DNA from: an uncultured Paracoccus sp.
Lineage (GTDB): Bacteria > Pseudomonadota > Alphaproteobacteria > Rhodobacterales > Rhodobacteraceae
Direction: 5' to 3'
DNA length: 64,000 bases
Assembly: GCF_937873615.1 (NCBI RefSeq)
Contig: NZ_CALMYP010000066.1
Span: 124,001-188,000, forward strand
Shown here: in pieces, positions 49,269-59,611 of the stretch
Layout of the letters: each line of letters begins with the position of its first letter
Numbering within the stretch: the first letter of the stretch is position 1
Notes under the pieces: generated by a model
What the model was told of the DNA's origin: nothing
Seen by the model: only the letters and a program-made list of their open reading frames with translations
Database searches by the model: none
Program-made: the position numbers and the translations under genes

Positions 49269-49790
49269 TCAGTTCTGCCAGACCTCGATCTCGGGCAGAT
49301 CGGTCAGGGACACGCCAAGCGCCTGCATCGTGGCCAGCGAAAGCTGGCTGCCCGAGGCCCCGCCGCCCAAAGGTTGCAGATCGACATTTGCCGACTTGCC
49401 ATTGGCCGGGTTGACCACACGCCCCTTTGCCAGGGCCGGGACCAACGGCGTCTTGACCCAGAAACCCGATTCCGTCGCATCGCCAAGCGAGGCGATGGTC
49501 GTCCCCAGCTTGCCCCCCCCGGTCGCGGGCGCAGCGGCGGCCGCCTTTTCCGCCGCCGTGGTCTGGTCAAGCTGCGCGACGGTCTGCCCGCCCCCCTGCA
49601 ACCCCGCCGCCGAGGATGCGCCGGCCACCGGTGCCGAGGCCGGCGCGGCACTGGCCGCCGCAGCACTGGCGGCAGCTTCCTGCGTCGCCGCGTCCGGGCG
49701 CGAGACGATACCGCTGTCCCCGGCCAGCCCACAGGCGCTCAGGATCGGCAGGGTCAGGCTCAGCACGGCCAGGGTTCTTGCTCGGGTCAT
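49269..49790 (-). CDS. Lipoprotein of unknown function with RlpA-like tail
   Basis: 173 aa from the second of two adjacent ATGs (49790), which is correctly spaced from GGAGG. The lipoprotein signal ends LPILSAC, so the Cys near residue 20 would be lipidated. Residues about 35-105 are an Ala/Gly/Ser linker of low complexity. The last 65 residues (SGFWVKTPLVPALAKGRVVN, SLATMQALGVSLTDLPEIEV) look like a double-psi beta-barrel tail as in RlpA-related cell-envelope proteins. I cannot name a function. Confidence 0.65.
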   Translation of the reverse strand: MTRARTLAVLSLTLPILSACGLAGDSGIVSRPDAATQEAAASAAAASAAPASAPVAGASSAAGLQGGGQTVAQLDQTTAAEKAAAAAPATGGGKLGTTIASLGDATESGFWVKTPLVPALAKGRVVNPANGKSANVDLQPLGGGASGSQLSLATMQALGVSLTDLPEIEVWQN

Positions 49791-49887
49791 CATGTCCTCC
49801 GGTTTTGCGCCCGAAGGCTAACGGCGGCAGGCGATGCGCGCAATGGTCGCGCTTGCGACAAGGCAGGGATCGGCCTATCTCCATGGC

Positions 49888-50892
49888 ATGGAACCGGCGC
49901 CGCTGATCGATCCCTTTGCCCGCCCGATCACCTATCTCAGGGTGTCGGTCACGGATCGCTGCGACTTTCGCTGCAACTATTGCATGGCCGAGCACATGCA
50001 ATTCCTGCCCAAGCGCGAATTGCTGACGCTGGAGGAACTCGACCGACTCTGTTCGGCATTCATCGGGCTTGGCGTGCGCAAGCTGCGCGTGACCGGCGGC
50101 GAGCCGCTGGTGCGGCGCGACATCATGTCCTTCTTCCGCGCCGTCTCGCGCCATCTCGGTGCCGGGCTGGACGAATTGACGCTGACCACCAATGGCAGCC
50201 AGCTTGGCCGCTTCGCCGATGAACTGGCCGATATCGGCATTGCCCGGGTCAATGTCTCGCTCGATACGCTGGATGCCGCGAAATTCGCCGAGATAACCCG
50301 CTGGGGTCGTCTCGAACAGGTGCTCGACGGCATCAGGGCCGCGAAGCATGCCGGGCTGCGGGTCAAGATCAATGCCGTTGCGCTGAAGGGCTTCAACGAG
50401 GACGAGCTTTTCCCGCTGATCGACTGGTGCGCGGTCGAGGGCCATGACCTGACCTTCATCGAGGTCATGCCCATGGGCGACATGGCGGAGGCCGAGCGGC
50501 TGGACCGCTACTGGCCGCTTTCGGATCTGCGCGCCCGGCTGGCTGGGCGCTTCTCCCTCGTCGATCTGGCCGAGCGCAGCGGCGGTCCGGCCCGTTATGT
50601 CCGGCTGACCGAGACCGGCCTGAAGATCGGCTTCATCACGCCCCTGAGCCATAATTTCTGCGAAAGCTGCAACCGCGTCCGCATCACCTGCACGGGCGAG
50701 CTTTACATGTGCCTCGGCCAGGAAGACCGCGCCGACCTGCGCGCGCCCCTGCGCGCCAGCACCGAGGATGCCCCGCTGACGCAAGCCATCCGTGCGGCCA
50801 TCGCCCGCAAGCCCAAGGGTCACGATTTCGATTATTCCCGTCAGCAGGTCACAGGCCAGGTCAGCCGCCACATGAGCCATACCGGCGGATAG
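49888..50892 (+). CDS. moaA: GTP 3',8-cyclase (molybdenum cofactor synthesis)
   Basis: 334 aa from the ATG at 49888. The radical-SAM cluster Cys are C25, C29 and C32 in [30 protein letters not shown] is the SAM-binding GGE region. The second [4Fe-4S] cluster Cys are in [20 protein letters not shown], and the protein ends HTGG, the C-terminal GG dipeptide needed for activity. It converts GTP to 3',8-cH2GTP, the first step of molybdopterin synthesis. No other moa gene is adjacent. Confidence 0.95.
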   Translation: MEPAPLIDPFARPITYLRVSVTDRCDFRCNYCMAEHMQFLPKRELLTLEELDRLCSAFIGLGVRKLRVTGGEPLVRRDIMSFFRAVSRHLGAGLDELTLTTNGSQLGRFADELADIGIARVNVSLDTLDAAKFAEITRWGRLEQVLDGIRAAKHAGLRVKINAVALKGFNEDELFPLIDWCAVEGHDLTFIEVMPMGDMAEAERLDRYWPLSDLRARLAGRFSLVDLAERSGGPARYVRLTETGLKIGFITPLSHNFCESCNRVRITCTGELYMCLGQEDRADLRAPLRASTEDAPLTQAIRAAIARKPKGHDFDYSRQQVTGQVSRHMSHTGG

Positions 50893-50923
50893 GCTGCGCC
50901 CGCGACGCGCAGGTCAAAGCCCG

Positions 50924-52096
50924 TCAGCGGCTGGGCATACGCGCTTCGACCATGCCGGCAAGCCAGCTTGCGCCGAAGGGGATTGCCTCGTCCGCGAAGA
51001 CATAGCGGGGGTGATGCAGGGGGGCGCTGTCGCCATTGCCAAGGAAGATATAGGCGCCGGGACGGGCTTCCAGCATGAAGCTGAAATCCTCGGCGGCCAT
51101 GGTCGGTTGGGTGGCGGTCTCGACATGACCGAGGCCGGCCACGGCTTCGGCCACGGCGATGGCGTGGCGGGTGGCCTCGGGGTGGTTCACGGTGACGGGA
51201 TAGCCGTGATGGTAATCGACCCGGGCCGAGGCGCCGAAGGCCCGGGCGGTGTTTTCGGCCACGCGGGCGATGGCCTCGGCCTGAAGCCTGCGGGTTTCGG
51301 CATCGAGACTGCGGGCGGTGCCGCGAATGATGACGGTTTCGGGCAGGACGTTATGGGCGTTCGAATCCGACTCCACCACGCAGCAGGAAATCACCCCGCT
51401 TTTCAGCGGATCGACATTGCGCGACACCACCGATTGCAGGGCGACGATGATCTGGGCCGCGACCAGCATCGCATCGACCCCGATCTGCGGCAGCGCGGCA
51501 TGGCCGCCCTTGCCGGTCACGGTGATCTCGAATTCGTCGGCCGCCGCCATCAGCCCGCCCTCGCGGATCGCGAAATGACCGAGCGGAATGCCTGGCATAT
51601 TGTGCAGCCCATAGAATTCCTGAATCTTCCAGCGCTCGACCAACCCGTCATCGAGCATCGCCTTCGCGCCGGCCTCGCCTTCCTCGGCGGGCTGGAAGAT
51701 GACGATGGCGGTGCCGTCGAAATTGCGCGTCTCGGCCAGGTATCGGGCCGCGCCGAGCAGCATCGAGCTGTGCCCGTCATGGCCGCAGGCATGCATCCGC
51801 CCCGGCACGGTCGAAGCATAGGGCAGCCCGGTCACCTCGGTCACCGGCAGCGCGTCCATATCGGCGCGCAGCGCGATCACCCGACCGGCGCTGTCGCTGC
51901 GCCCCCGGATCACGCCGACGACGCCGGTCCGGCCGATGCCTTCGGTGACCTCGTCCAACCCGAAGTCGCGCAACAACCCGGCCACCCGCGCGGCGGTGCG
52001 ATGCACGTCGAACTGCAGTTCCGGATGGGCGTGGAAATCGTGCCGCCAGGCGGTGATCTCGGGCAACATTTCGGCGAAGCGGTTCCTGACGGGCAT
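50924..52096 (-). CDS. M20-family amidohydrolase (hippurate hydrolase-like)
   Basis: 390 aa from the ATG at 52096 (AAAGGAGC upstream). TAWRHDFHAHPELQFDVHRT is the M20D start, ALRADMDALPVTEVTG carries the metal Asp, and GRMHACGHDGHSSMLLGAAR the metal histidines, with QPAEEGEAGAKAML next. GKGGHAALPQIGVDAMLVAA is the dimerisation-domain start. Such enzymes cut N-acyl or N-benzoyl amino acids; the natural substrate is unknown. It follows glmS by 17 bp and is probably co-transcribed. Confidence 0.9.
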   Translation of the reverse strand: MPVRNRFAEMLPEITAWRHDFHAHPELQFDVHRTAARVAGLLRDFGLDEVTEGIGRTGVVGVIRGRSDSAGRVIALRADMDALPVTEVTGLPYASTVPGRMHACGHDGHSSMLLGAARYLAETRNFDGTAIVIFQPAEEGEAGAKAMLDDGLVERWKIQEFYGLHNMPGIPLGHFAIREGGLMAAADEFEITVTGKGGHAALPQIGVDAMLVAAQIIVALQSVVSRNVDPLKSGVISCCVVESDSNAHNVLPETVIIRGTARSLDAETRRLQAEAIARVAENTARAFGASARVDYHHGYPVTVNHPEATRHAIAVAEAVAGLGHVETATQPTMAAEDFSFMLEARPGAYIFLGNGDSAPLHHPRYVFADEAIPFGASWLAGMVEARMPSR

Positions 52097-52113
52097 GATG
52101 AGCTCCTTTCGCC

Positions 52114-53931
52114 CTATTCGACCGTAACCGATTTTGCCAGGTTGCGGGGCTGGTCGACATCGGTGCCCTTGGCCACGGCGGCGTAATAGGCAAGATACTG
52201 CATCGGCACCGCATAGACGATGGGCTGGAAGATGCCCCCGCCTTCGGGCATCGTCAGCGCCGCGCGAATGCCGTCGCCGCCCTCCAGGATGCCGTCCGCG
52301 TCCGAGACCAGCAGGACCTGACCGTGACGGGCCATCACCTCCTGCATGTTCGAAATGGTCTTTTCGAACAGGGCATCGCGGGGTGCGACCACCACGACCG
52401 GCATGTGCTGGTCGATCAAGGCGATGGGCCCGTGCTTCAACTCGCCCGAGGCATAGCCCTCGGCGTGAATATAGCTGAGTTCCTTCAGCTTCAGCGCGCC
52501 TTCCAGCGCCACCGGGTAAAGCGGGCCGCGCCCGAGGAACAGCACATCCGTGCTTTCCGAGATCCAGCCGGCCAGCTTTTCGCAATCCTCGGCCGTGTTC
52601 AGCGCCTGATTGACCAGCGACGGGATGGAGCGCAGGTCGGCAAGATGCGCGGCCAGTTCGCCGTCACTGATCCGGCCGCGATCGTGGGCGGCCTTCAACG
52701 CCAGCACGGCCAGCACCGCAAGCTGGCAGGTGAAGGCCTTCGAGGAGGCCACGCAGACCTCGACCCCGGCCAGCGTCGGCAGGGCGATATCGGTATCGCG
52801 CGCGATGGCCGAGGTGCCCACATTCACCACGCCCACCGTCCGGGCCACCTTGCCCCGCGCATAATGCAGCGCCGCCAGCGTATCGGCGGTCTCGCCCGAC
52901 TGGCTGATGAAGATGCCCCAGCTTTTCGGCGACAAGGGCGGCTCGCGGTAACGGAATTCCGAGGCCACATCGAGATCGCAGGGCAGGCCGGCCAGTTTCT
53001 CGAACCAGTATTTCGCCACATGGCCGGCCAGATAGGCGGTGCCGCAGGCGACCAGGGTCAGACGGTCGACATCGCGGAAATCCACCAATTCGGGCAGGAC
53101 GATCCGGCCATCCTTGATGTAATGGTTCAGTACATCGCCCAGAACGGCGGGCTGCTGGGCGATTTCCTTGGCCATGAAATGACGATAGCCGCCCTTGTCG
53201 ATGGCGGTGGCGCCGACATCGATCTGCGCGATCTCGCGATTGGTGGGCCGGCCTTCGGCATCGAAGAATTCGGCACCCGCGCGGGTCAGGACAACGTGAT
53301 CGCCGTCTTCCAGATAGCTGATCCGGTCGGTGAAGGGGGCAAGCGCGATGGCGTCGGAGCCTACGAACATCTCGCCCGTGCCATGACCGACAGCGAGCGG
53401 GCTGCCCTTGCGGGCGGCGACCATCAGATCGGCCTCGCCATCGAACAGGAAGGCAAGCGCGAAGGCGCCATGCAGGCGCTTCAGGGTGGCGCGGGCGGCC
53501 TCGACCGGGGTCATGCCATCGGCAAGGTGTTTCGCGGTCATGAGGGCGACGGTTTCGGTATCGGTTTCCGATTCCGGCGAAAAGCCTGCCGCGATCAGTT
53601 CCTCGCGCAACTCCTTGAAGTTCTCGATGATGCCGTTATGGACCACGGCGACCGGGCCGCGCCGATGTGGATGGGCATTGCCCTCGGTCGCGGCGCCATG
53701 GGTGGCCCAACGGGTGTGGCCTATGCCCGCGTGACCGGGCAGCGGCTCGGTCACCAGCCGGTCGGACAGGTTCACCAGCTTGCCGACCGCGCGGCGGCGA
53801 TCCAGCTTGCCATCGGTGTCGATGGTGGCCACCCCGGCGCTGTCATAGCCGCGATATTCCAGCCGTTTCAGCGCCTCGACCAGTTGCGGTGCGACCTGAT
53901 GATTGCCCAGAATTCCGATGATCCCGCACAT
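52114..53931 (-). CDS. glmS: Glutamine-fructose-6-phosphate aminotransferase (isomerising)
   Basis: 605 aa. Cys2 of MCGIIGILG is the N-terminal nucleophile of the glutaminase domain (to about 240), with HTRWATHGAATEGNAHPHR. Two SIS domains follow: ACGTAYLAGHVAKYWFEKLA with SQSGETADTLAAL, and LGRGPLYPVALEGALKLKEL. The C-terminus KSVTVE is the conserved tail. It makes glucosamine 6-phosphate for peptidoglycan and LPS. It follows glmU by five bases. Confidence 0.97.
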   Translation of the reverse strand: MCGIIGILGNHQVAPQLVEALKRLEYRGYDSAGVATIDTDGKLDRRRAVGKLVNLSDRLVTEPLPGHAGIGHTRWATHGAATEGNAHPHRRGPVAVVHNGIIENFKELREELIAAGFSPESETDTETVALMTAKHLADGMTPVEAARATLKRLHGAFALAFLFDGEADLMVAARKGSPLAVGHGTGEMFVGSDAIALAPFTDRISYLEDGDHVVLTRAGAEFFDAEGRPTNREIAQIDVGATAIDKGGYRHFMAKEIAQQPAVLGDVLNHYIKDGRIVLPELVDFRDVDRLTLVACGTAYLAGHVAKYWFEKLAGLPCDLDVASEFRYREPPLSPKSWGIFISQSGETADTLAALHYARGKVARTVGVVNVGTSAIARDTDIALPTLAGVEVCVASSKAFTCQLAVLAVLALKAAHDRGRISDGELAAHLADLRSIPSLVNQALNTAEDCEKLAGWISESTDVLFLGRGPLYPVALEGALKLKELSYIHAEGYASGELKHGPIALIDQHMPVVVVAPRDALFEKTISNMQEVMARHGQVLLVSDADGILEGGDGIRAALTMPEGGGIFQPIVYAVPMQYLAYYAAVAKGTDVDQPRNLAKSVTVE

Positions 53932-53936
53932 CTGCC

Positions 53937-55298
53937 TTACCCCTTCTTCGCCTTCTGCTCGCGCAGGGCCTGCATGATCCGGCGTGCGAGTCCGGGCTTG
54001 TTGATCTGTCGCGCCCGCCCGAGGCCGAGCGCATCGCCGGGAACATCGGTGGTAATGACCGAACCCGAGGCCGTCATCGCCCCGGCGCCGACCGTGACCG
54101 GCGCCACCAGCATGGTGTCAGAGCCGATGAAGGCATCGGCGCCGATCTCGGTGCGATGCTTCATCACCCCGTCGTAATTGCAGGTCACGGTGCCGGCGCC
54201 GATATTGGTGCGCTCTCCCACATGGGCATCGCCCAGATAGGTCAGATGACCGACCTTCACGCCCTCGTCCAGAACGGTGTTCTTGATCTCGACGAAATTG
54301 CCGACATGGACATCGCCGCCCAGTTCCGCGCCGGGTCGCAGCCGGGCGAAGGGGCCGACCGTGGCCCCCGAGGAGACATGGCAGCCTTCCAGATGGCAGA
54401 AGCCCAGCACTTCGGCCTCGGATTCGACGGTGACGCCCGGCCCGAAGATCACGTTCGGCCCGATGATGGCGTCGCGCCCGATATGGGTATCGAGCGCGAA
54501 CCACACCGTTTGCGGCGCGGTCAGGGTCACGCCGTCCTCAAGCGCGGCAGCGCGGCGGCGGGACTGGAAGATCGCCTCGGCCCGGGCCAGTTCGGCGCGG
54601 CTGTTGACGCCAAGCGTCTCGGCCTCGTCGCAGGTCACCACGGCGGCGCGGAAGCCGGCCTCGCGGGCGAGGCCCGGAATATCGGTCAGGTAATATTCGC
54701 CCGAGGCATTGTCATTGCCGATCTGGCCGATGAAGCGGCGCAGCAAGTCCGCATCGGCGGCCATGACCCCGGAATTGCACAGCCGGATCGCCCGCGTGGC
54801 CGTGTCGGCATCCTTGAACTCGACGATCTTCTGCAAGGTGCCATCGGCATCGGTGACCAGCCGGCCATAGCGACCGGGGTCGGCGGCCTCGAAACCCAGC
54901 ACCACCACATCGGCATCGTGGCCGGCCATGGCAGCGAGCGTGTCTTCGCTGATGAAGGGGGTGTCGCCGTAAAGCACGATGATCCGGCCGGCAAACCCGT
55001 CCAGCAGCGGCAGCGCCTGCGCGACGGCATGGCCGGTGCCAAGCTGTTCGGTCTGCAACGCGATCTGCGCCGTCTCGTCCAGCTTGCCCACGGCCTTGGT
55101 CACCGCCTCGACCCCGTGACCGGCAACCACGACGACACGCTGCGGATCGAGGCTGCGGGCCGCGGCAAGCGCATGGCCGACCATCGGCACCGCGCCGATC
55201 CGGTGCAGCACTTTCGGCAGGTCGGATTTCATCCGGCTGCCCTGTCCCGCCGCGAGGATCACCACGGCCACATCCCGATTTTGCTGCTCTGCCGACAT
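53937..55298 (-). CDS. glmU: Bifunctional GlcNAc-1-P uridyltransferase / glucosamine-1-P acetyltransferase
   Basis: 453 aa. The N-terminal nucleotidyltransferase domain starts VVILAAGQGSRMKSDLPKVL (G-x-G-T/S-RM). LYGDTPFISEDT carries the metal-binding Asp. After a linker near 240, a left-handed beta helix of hexapeptide repeats runs to the end, with YLGDAHVGERTNIGAGTVTC as the acetyltransferase site region. With glmS downstream, two steps of UDP-GlcNAc synthesis are co-expressed. Confidence 0.96.
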   Translation of the reverse strand: MSAEQQNRDVAVVILAAGQGSRMKSDLPKVLHRIGAVPMVGHALAAARSLDPQRVVVVAGHGVEAVTKAVGKLDETAQIALQTEQLGTGHAVAQALPLLDGFAGRIIVLYGDTPFISEDTLAAMAGHDADVVVLGFEAADPGRYGRLVTDADGTLQKIVEFKDADTATRAIRLCNSGVMAADADLLRRFIGQIGNDNASGEYYLTDIPGLAREAGFRAAVVTCDEAETLGVNSRAELARAEAIFQSRRRAAALEDGVTLTAPQTVWFALDTHIGRDAIIGPNVIFGPGVTVESEAEVLGFCHLEGCHVSSGATVGPFARLRPGAELGGDVHVGNFVEIKNTVLDEGVKVGHLTYLGDAHVGERTNIGAGTVTCNYDGVMKHRTEIGADAFIGSDTMLVAPVTVGAGAMTASGSVITTDVPGDALGLGRARQINKPGLARRIMQALREQKAKKG

Positions 55299-55403
55299 CT
55301 TGCCCGTTTCGTTGTTTGCCGTTTCTTGTCGGGCGGTTTACCCCTTGGCGAGGCAGGGCCGCAAGCCATCCTGCCTTCACGTGATTTGACGAAAGGTTAC
55401 AGC

Positions 55404-56075
55404 ATGGCCGGAACGGTGGTTTTCGACCTCGACGGAACGCTTGCCGAAACCTCGGGCGACCTGATCGCTGCGGCCAATGCGGTGCTGGCCCGGCGCGGGC
55501 TTGGGGCGCTCGATCCGGTGACGGATGCGAAGATCGCGGGCTATGGCGCGCGGGCCATGCTGCGGGCGGGCTATGCCCGTGCCAGTGCCGGCATCCTGAT
55601 CCCGCCACAGGCCGAGGATGAGGATTTTCCGCTCGTGCTCGACGCATACGATGCCGCCATCGCCGTGCATTCCCGGCTTTATCCGGGGCTGGAGGCGGCG
55701 CTCGCGCGCCTCGATGCCGCCGGCTTTCGGCTCAGCGTCTGCACCAACAAGCCCGAGGGTCTGGCCGACAAGCTGTTGCGCGAACTGGGGGTGCGCGATG
55801 CCTTCGCCGCGCTGATCGGGGCCGATACGCTGCCGGTCAGAAAGCCCGATCCGGCACCCTATCGCGCGGCGGTCATGCGGGCCGGGGGCGAGGTCGGGGC
55901 GTCGTTTCTGGTCGGCGATACCGAGACCGATTTCAAGACCGCGCGCAACAGCGGCGTGCGGGTGGCGCTTGTCTCCTTCGGGCCCGAGGGGCCGGAGATT
56001 TCGCGCCTCAAGCCCGATGCGATGCTGGATCATTACGATGCGCTGCCGGAACTGGCGCGGGGATGGTTGGGCTGA
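55404..56075 (+). CDS. gph: HAD-family phosphoglycolate phosphatase-like protein
   Basis: 223 aa from the ATG at 55404 (AAAGG upstream). Motif I VVFDLDGTLAET holds the catalytic Asp. The small cap domain follows. Motif II is SVCTNKP, motif III K in RKPDPAPY, and motif IV VGDTETDFKTARNSG. This is the Gph/PGP pattern. The enzyme removes 2-phosphoglycolate made by DNA repair or Rubisco. Other HAD phosphatases are the alternative. Divergent from glmU. Confidence 0.82.
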   Translation: MAGTVVFDLDGTLAETSGDLIAAANAVLARRGLGALDPVTDAKIAGYGARAMLRAGYARASAGILIPPQAEDEDFPLVLDAYDAAIAVHSRLYPGLEAALARLDAAGFRLSVCTNKPEGLADKLLRELGVRDAFAALIGADTLPVRKPDPAPYRAAVMRAGGEVGASFLVGDTETDFKTARNSGVRVALVSFGPEGPEISRLKPDAMLDHYDALPELARGWLG

Positions 56076-56112
56076 ACCTGTCCCGCGCCTGGCGGAAATC
56101 GCAGCGGGCCGC

Positions 56113-56529
56113 CTATTCGACCCCGCCCAACTCCATCAGCACCTGCCATTCGGCATCCGAGATCGGCTGCACCGACAGGCGCGAATTGTTGACCAGCACC
56201 ATATCCTTCAGGCGCGGCTCTTCCTTGGCCTGATCCAGCGTCACGGTCCGCGCCAAGGGCTTCACCGCCTTGATGTCGACGCATTCCCAACGGGCGTCCT
56301 CGGTAGTGCTGTCGGGATGCGCCTCGGTCACGACCTCGACGATGCCGACGCATTCCTTGCCGATATTCGAGTGATAGAAGATCCCGCGCTCGCCCGCCTT
56401 CATCGCCCGCATATTGTTGCGGGCCTGATAGTTGCGCACGCCGTCCCATTCCTCGCCGGTCTCGCCCTTGGCGATCAGGTCGTCGAAGCTGAAGACATTC
56501 GGTTCCGATTTGAACAGCCAATAGGCCAT
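56113..56529 (-). CDS. EVE-domain protein
   Basis: 138 aa from the ATG at 56529, which overlaps the YciI stop by one base. MAYWLFKSEPNVFSFDDLIA, WDGVRNYQARNNMRAMKAGE and GIFYHSNIGKECVGIVEVV are the PUA-like EVE fold. EVE domains are thought to recognise modified bases in DNA or RNA; a stand-alone protein of this length is common in proteobacteria. It is the last gene in a leftward unit with yciI, gpsA and tsaD. Confidence 0.9.
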   Translation of the reverse strand: MAYWLFKSEPNVFSFDDLIAKGETGEEWDGVRNYQARNNMRAMKAGERGIFYHSNIGKECVGIVEVVTEAHPDSTTEDARWECVDIKAVKPLARTVTLDQAKEEPRLKDMVLVNNSRLSVQPISDAEWQVLMELGGVE

Positions 56530-56801
56530 CAGCCGATCACCCTTTTCCATTCGCTGATGGTGACCGACTGGAACAGCCCGGCCTTGCCATAGGGATCGCC
56601 GGCGGCCCAGGTCTTCGCGGCCTCCAGATCCGGCACATCGACAATCGCCAGAGAGCCGGCCATCTGCCCATCCTCGATCAGCGGACCGCCGACGAACAGC
56701 ACGCCGCTTTCGCGGGCATAGGCAAGATGGGCCTCGCGGTTTTCCATGCGCAGGGGCAGCGAATCCGGCTTGTCGCGGCAGATCAGGGCAAAATAGGGCA
56801 T
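56529..56801 (-). CDS. YciI-family protein
   Basis: 90 aa from the second of two ATGs (56801), which is better spaced from [25 protein letters not shown], the HLAYARESG segment and FQSVTISEWKRVIG are YciI features: a ferredoxin-like fold with a conserved His-Asp pair that may be catalytic, though no reaction is known. It overlaps the gpsA stop and the EVE gene start by one base or more. Confidence 0.85.
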   Translation of the reverse strand: MPYFALICRDKPDSLPLRMENREAHLAYARESGVLFVGGPLIEDGQMAGSLAIVDVPDLEAAKTWAAGDPYGKAGLFQSVTISEWKRVIG

Positions 56802-57739
56802 CATTCCTCCTTCAGGGGGCGGCTCATCAGGGTTTCCATCACCTCTGCCACGCCGGCCCGGCCCTCGGCAAGGGCGGCCACGGAATCGGCGATGGGCATC
56901 GGGGTTTTCAGGCGGGCGGCAAGTGCCGCGACGGCGCGGGCGGTGGCGGCACCTTCGACGGTGAGGCTGCTGTCGAAGTCCTCTCCCGCGCCAAGCGCGC
57001 GGCCATAGCGGAAATTGCGCGACAGCTCCGAGGTCGAGGTCAGGATCAGATCTCCCAGTCCCGACAGACCGGCAAGCGTTTCCGCCCGCGCGCCAAGCGT
57101 GGTCGCCAGCCGCACCATCTCGGCAAAGCCACGGGTGATCAGCGCGGCGCGGGCGCTGTCGCCGAAGCCCGCACCGATGGCCACGCCGGCAGCGATGGCC
57201 ACGACATTCTTCAACGCCCCGCCCATCTCGGCCCCGCGCAGATCGTCGCTGCGATAGATCCGCAGGACCGGCGTCGACAGCGCATGTTGCAGCGCCGCGA
57301 TCCCCTCGGCCTCCGAGGCCAGCGTCAGCGCCGTCGGCAGCCCGCGCGCGATATCGGCAGCAAAGCTCGGGCCGGTCAGGGTGGCGATGCGCGCCTGCGG
57401 GCAGGCCGCCCGGATCAGTGCCGAGGGCGATTCCCCGGTGCTCAGGTCGATCCCCTTGGCGGTGTTGATCAGCCAGCGCCCATCCAGCCGCGCACCCTCC
57501 TGCGCCAGAAACCCGCGCAACGCCTGCGCCGGCAGGGCCAGGATCACGCGATCCTGCCCGTCGAGCGCCGCGCCCAGATCGTCGGTCAGCGCCACCGCCT
57601 CGGGCAGGCTTACACCGGGAAGGCGCGTCATCACCCGCCCTTCGGGCAGGCGCCGCCCCCAAAGCGTCACCGGCTGCGTGCCCGACAGCGCCACCGCCAG
57701 CGCAGCCCCGAAAGCACCGGCACCAAGGATCGCAGTCAT
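56801..57739 (-). CDS. gpsA: Glycerol-3-phosphate dehydrogenase [NAD(P)+]
   Basis: 312 aa. [18 protein letters not shown] is the nucleotide-binding motif, [14 protein letters not shown] the conserved strand, and the catalytic Lys is in [20 protein letters not shown]. It supplies sn-glycerol 3-phosphate for phospholipid synthesis. It overlaps tsaD by four bases. Length is slightly short but typical of Rhodobacteraceae. Confidence 0.94.
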   Translation of the reverse strand: MTAILGAGAFGAALAVALSGTQPVTLWGRRLPEGRVMTRLPGVSLPEAVALTDDLGAALDGQDRVILALPAQALRGFLAQEGARLDGRWLINTAKGIDLSTGESPSALIRAACPQARIATLTGPSFAADIARGLPTALTLASEAEGIAALQHALSTPVLRIYRSDDLRGAEMGGALKNVVAIAAGVAIGAGFGDSARAALITRGFAEMVRLATTLGARAETLAGLSGLGDLILTSTSELSRNFRYGRALGAGEDFDSSLTVEGAATARAVAALAARLKTPMPIADSVAALAEGRAGVAEVMETLMSRPLKEE

Positions 57740-58800
57740 GCTTTCGCCCCCCGTTTGCCGGCACCCAGCATCGGGGCGGCGTTTTCATCCAGGGGCCAGC
57801 GAGGCCGCCCGGCCAGATCCATGCCGTCGCGCCGGCCCAGCCGGAAGGCCTCGATCCCGGCCCAGGCGATCATCGCGGCATTGTCGGTGCAAAGCCGCAA
57901 GGGCGGCGCAAGGAAACGCGCGCCCCCAGCCTCTGCCACGGCTTCCAGCGCCGTGCGGATCGCGCCATTGGCGGCCACGCCACCGGCCACGGCCAGAACC
58001 GGCACCGGATGGGCGGCAAGCGCGCGGCGGGTCTTTTCGGCCAGCACATCGGCCACGGCGGCCTGAAACCCGGCGCACAGATCGGCGCGGTCCTGACGGC
58101 TCAGCCCGCCCTGCGCCGCGACCAGATCGTCGCGGGCGCGCAGAACCGCTGTCTTGAGGCCGGAAAAGGACATGTCGCAGCCCGGCCGGTCCAGAAGCGG
58201 GCGCGGCAGCGCGAAACGCGCCGGATCGCCGGCCTTCGCCTCAACCTCGACCGAGGGGCCGCCGGGCTGCGGCAGGCCCAGAAGCTTGGCGATCTTGTCG
58301 AAGGCCTCTCCGGGGGCGTCGTCGATGGTGCCGCCCAGCCGGGTGAAGGCGTCCGGGCCGTCCACGCGCAGAAACTGGCAATGCCCGCCCGAGACGAGAA
58401 GCATCAGATAGGGATAATCCACCCCATCGGTCAGGCGCGGCGTCAGCGCATGGCCGGCCAGGTGATTGACCCCGACCAGCGGCAGGCCGGACCCGGCGGC
58501 GATGCCCTTGGCCAGCATCACCCCGGCCATGACCCCGCCGATCAGCCCTGGCCCGGCGGTCACCACCACCCCGTCCAGATCGGCCAGCCCCAGACCGGCC
58601 CCGGCCAGAGCTTCCTCGACACAAAGGTCCAGCTTCTCGGCATGGGCACGGGCGGCGATCTCGGGCACGACGCCGCCGAAATCGGCATGAAGCGCCACCT
58701 GGCCCGCCACGACCGAGGACAGGATCGTGCCATCGGCGCGCACCACGGCGGCGGCGGTATCGTCGCAGCTGCTCTCGATGCCGAGAAAGGTGAGGGTCAT
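57736..58800 (-). CDS. tsaD: tRNA N6-adenosine threonylcarbamoyltransferase
   Basis: 354 aa from the ATG at 58800; upstream codons overlap divergent hemD. It begins [20 protein letters not shown]. The metal-binding HxxxH is in [15 protein letters not shown], followed by [15 protein letters not shown], and [13 protein letters not shown] is in the C-terminal half. It transfers threonylcarbamoyl to A37 of ANN-decoding tRNAs, working with TsaB and TsaE. The gpsA-tsaD pair is common. Confidence 0.96.
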   Translation of the reverse strand: MTLTFLGIESSCDDTAAAVVRADGTILSSVVAGQVALHADFGGVVPEIAARAHAEKLDLCVEEALAGAGLGLADLDGVVVTAGPGLIGGVMAGVMLAKGIAAGSGLPLVGVNHLAGHALTPRLTDGVDYPYLMLLVSGGHCQFLRVDGPDAFTRLGGTIDDAPGEAFDKIAKLLGLPQPGGPSVEVEAKAGDPARFALPRPLLDRPGCDMSFSGLKTAVLRARDDLVAAQGGLSRQDRADLCAGFQAAVADVLAEKTRRALAAHPVPVLAVAGGVAANGAIRTALEAVAEAGGARFLAPPLRLCTDNAAMIAWAGIEAFRLGRRDGMDLAGRPRWPLDENAAPMLGAGKRGAKA

Positions 58801-58861
58801 GGTTGCGGCCTTGCTCGCGTTGGGGTTAGCACTCAGATAGCCACCCTGACCCGAGGCCGCA

Positions 58862-59551
58862 ATGACCGCACTCCTATGCCTTCTGACCCGGCCCGAGGCG
58901 CAATCGCGCGCCTTCGCCGCCGAATTGCCCGGAATCAAGGCACTGATCGCCCCGATCCTGCGCATCGAGCCGGTGGATTTCGACCGCACCCGCCTTCAGT
59001 CGGCGCCGGGATTCGTCTTCACCTCGGCCAATGCGGTTCCCTTCGCCGGTGCCGCGCAGGGCCGCCCCGCGCTTTGCGTCGGCACCCAGACCGCCGAGGC
59101 CGCCCGCGCGGCTGGCTTTCAGGTCACGCAGGGCCTGGGCGATGCGCTTGGCCTGCTGCCGCTTCTGGAAGGGCGCGCGGATTGGCTGCATCTGCACGGC
59201 CTGCACCGGGCGCGCGAATTGCCGGTGCCGGGCATGGCCGTCTACGATCAGGTGGCGCAGCCGCTCTCTGCTGCCGCCCGGAATGCGCTTTCGCAGCCGC
59301 AGCCCATCATTCTGCCGCTTTTTTCACCACGCAGCGCCAGATTGCTTGGCCCGGCAGCGGCCGGGGCGCAGGCCTCCATCGCCACCGTAGCCATCAGCGC
59401 GGCAGCAGATGCAGCCTATGAAGGCCCCGCAAACCTGCGGCGTGTCGCCGCAGCGCCAGAGCGCGGCGCCATGCGCGCGGCCATCCTGTCGCTGGTCGGA
59501 ACGGAACGATCCAGTATGGGATGGGTTGAGACGGAAAGAAGCGCTCGCTAG
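58862..59551 (+). CDS. hemD: Uroporphyrinogen-III synthase
   Basis: 229 aa. [18 protein letters not shown] is the HemD start, [10 protein letters not shown] the conserved TSxNxV motif, and [14 protein letters not shown] the next. The C-terminal half has VYDQVAQPL and [12 protein letters not shown], where SPRSA is the late signature. It cyclises hydroxymethylbilane to uroporphyrinogen III for heme and siroheme. Divergent from tsaD and followed by the Mic60 homologue, the order found in many alphaproteobacteria. hemC is not adjacent in this window. Confidence 0.88.
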   Translation: MTALLCLLTRPEAQSRAFAAELPGIKALIAPILRIEPVDFDRTRLQSAPGFVFTSANAVPFAGAAQGRPALCVGTQTAEAARAAGFQVTQGLGDALGLLPLLEGRADWLHLHGLHRARELPVPGMAVYDQVAQPLSAAARNALSQPQPIILPLFSPRSARLLGPAAAGAQASIATVAISAAADAAYEGPANLRRVAAAPERGAMRAAILSLVGTERSSMGWVETERSAR

Positions 59552-59611
59552 ACTGGCCCGGAATGCAGTCCGGGCTTGGTCGCGACTGCCGTGATTTCAG
59601 GGGGATATGAC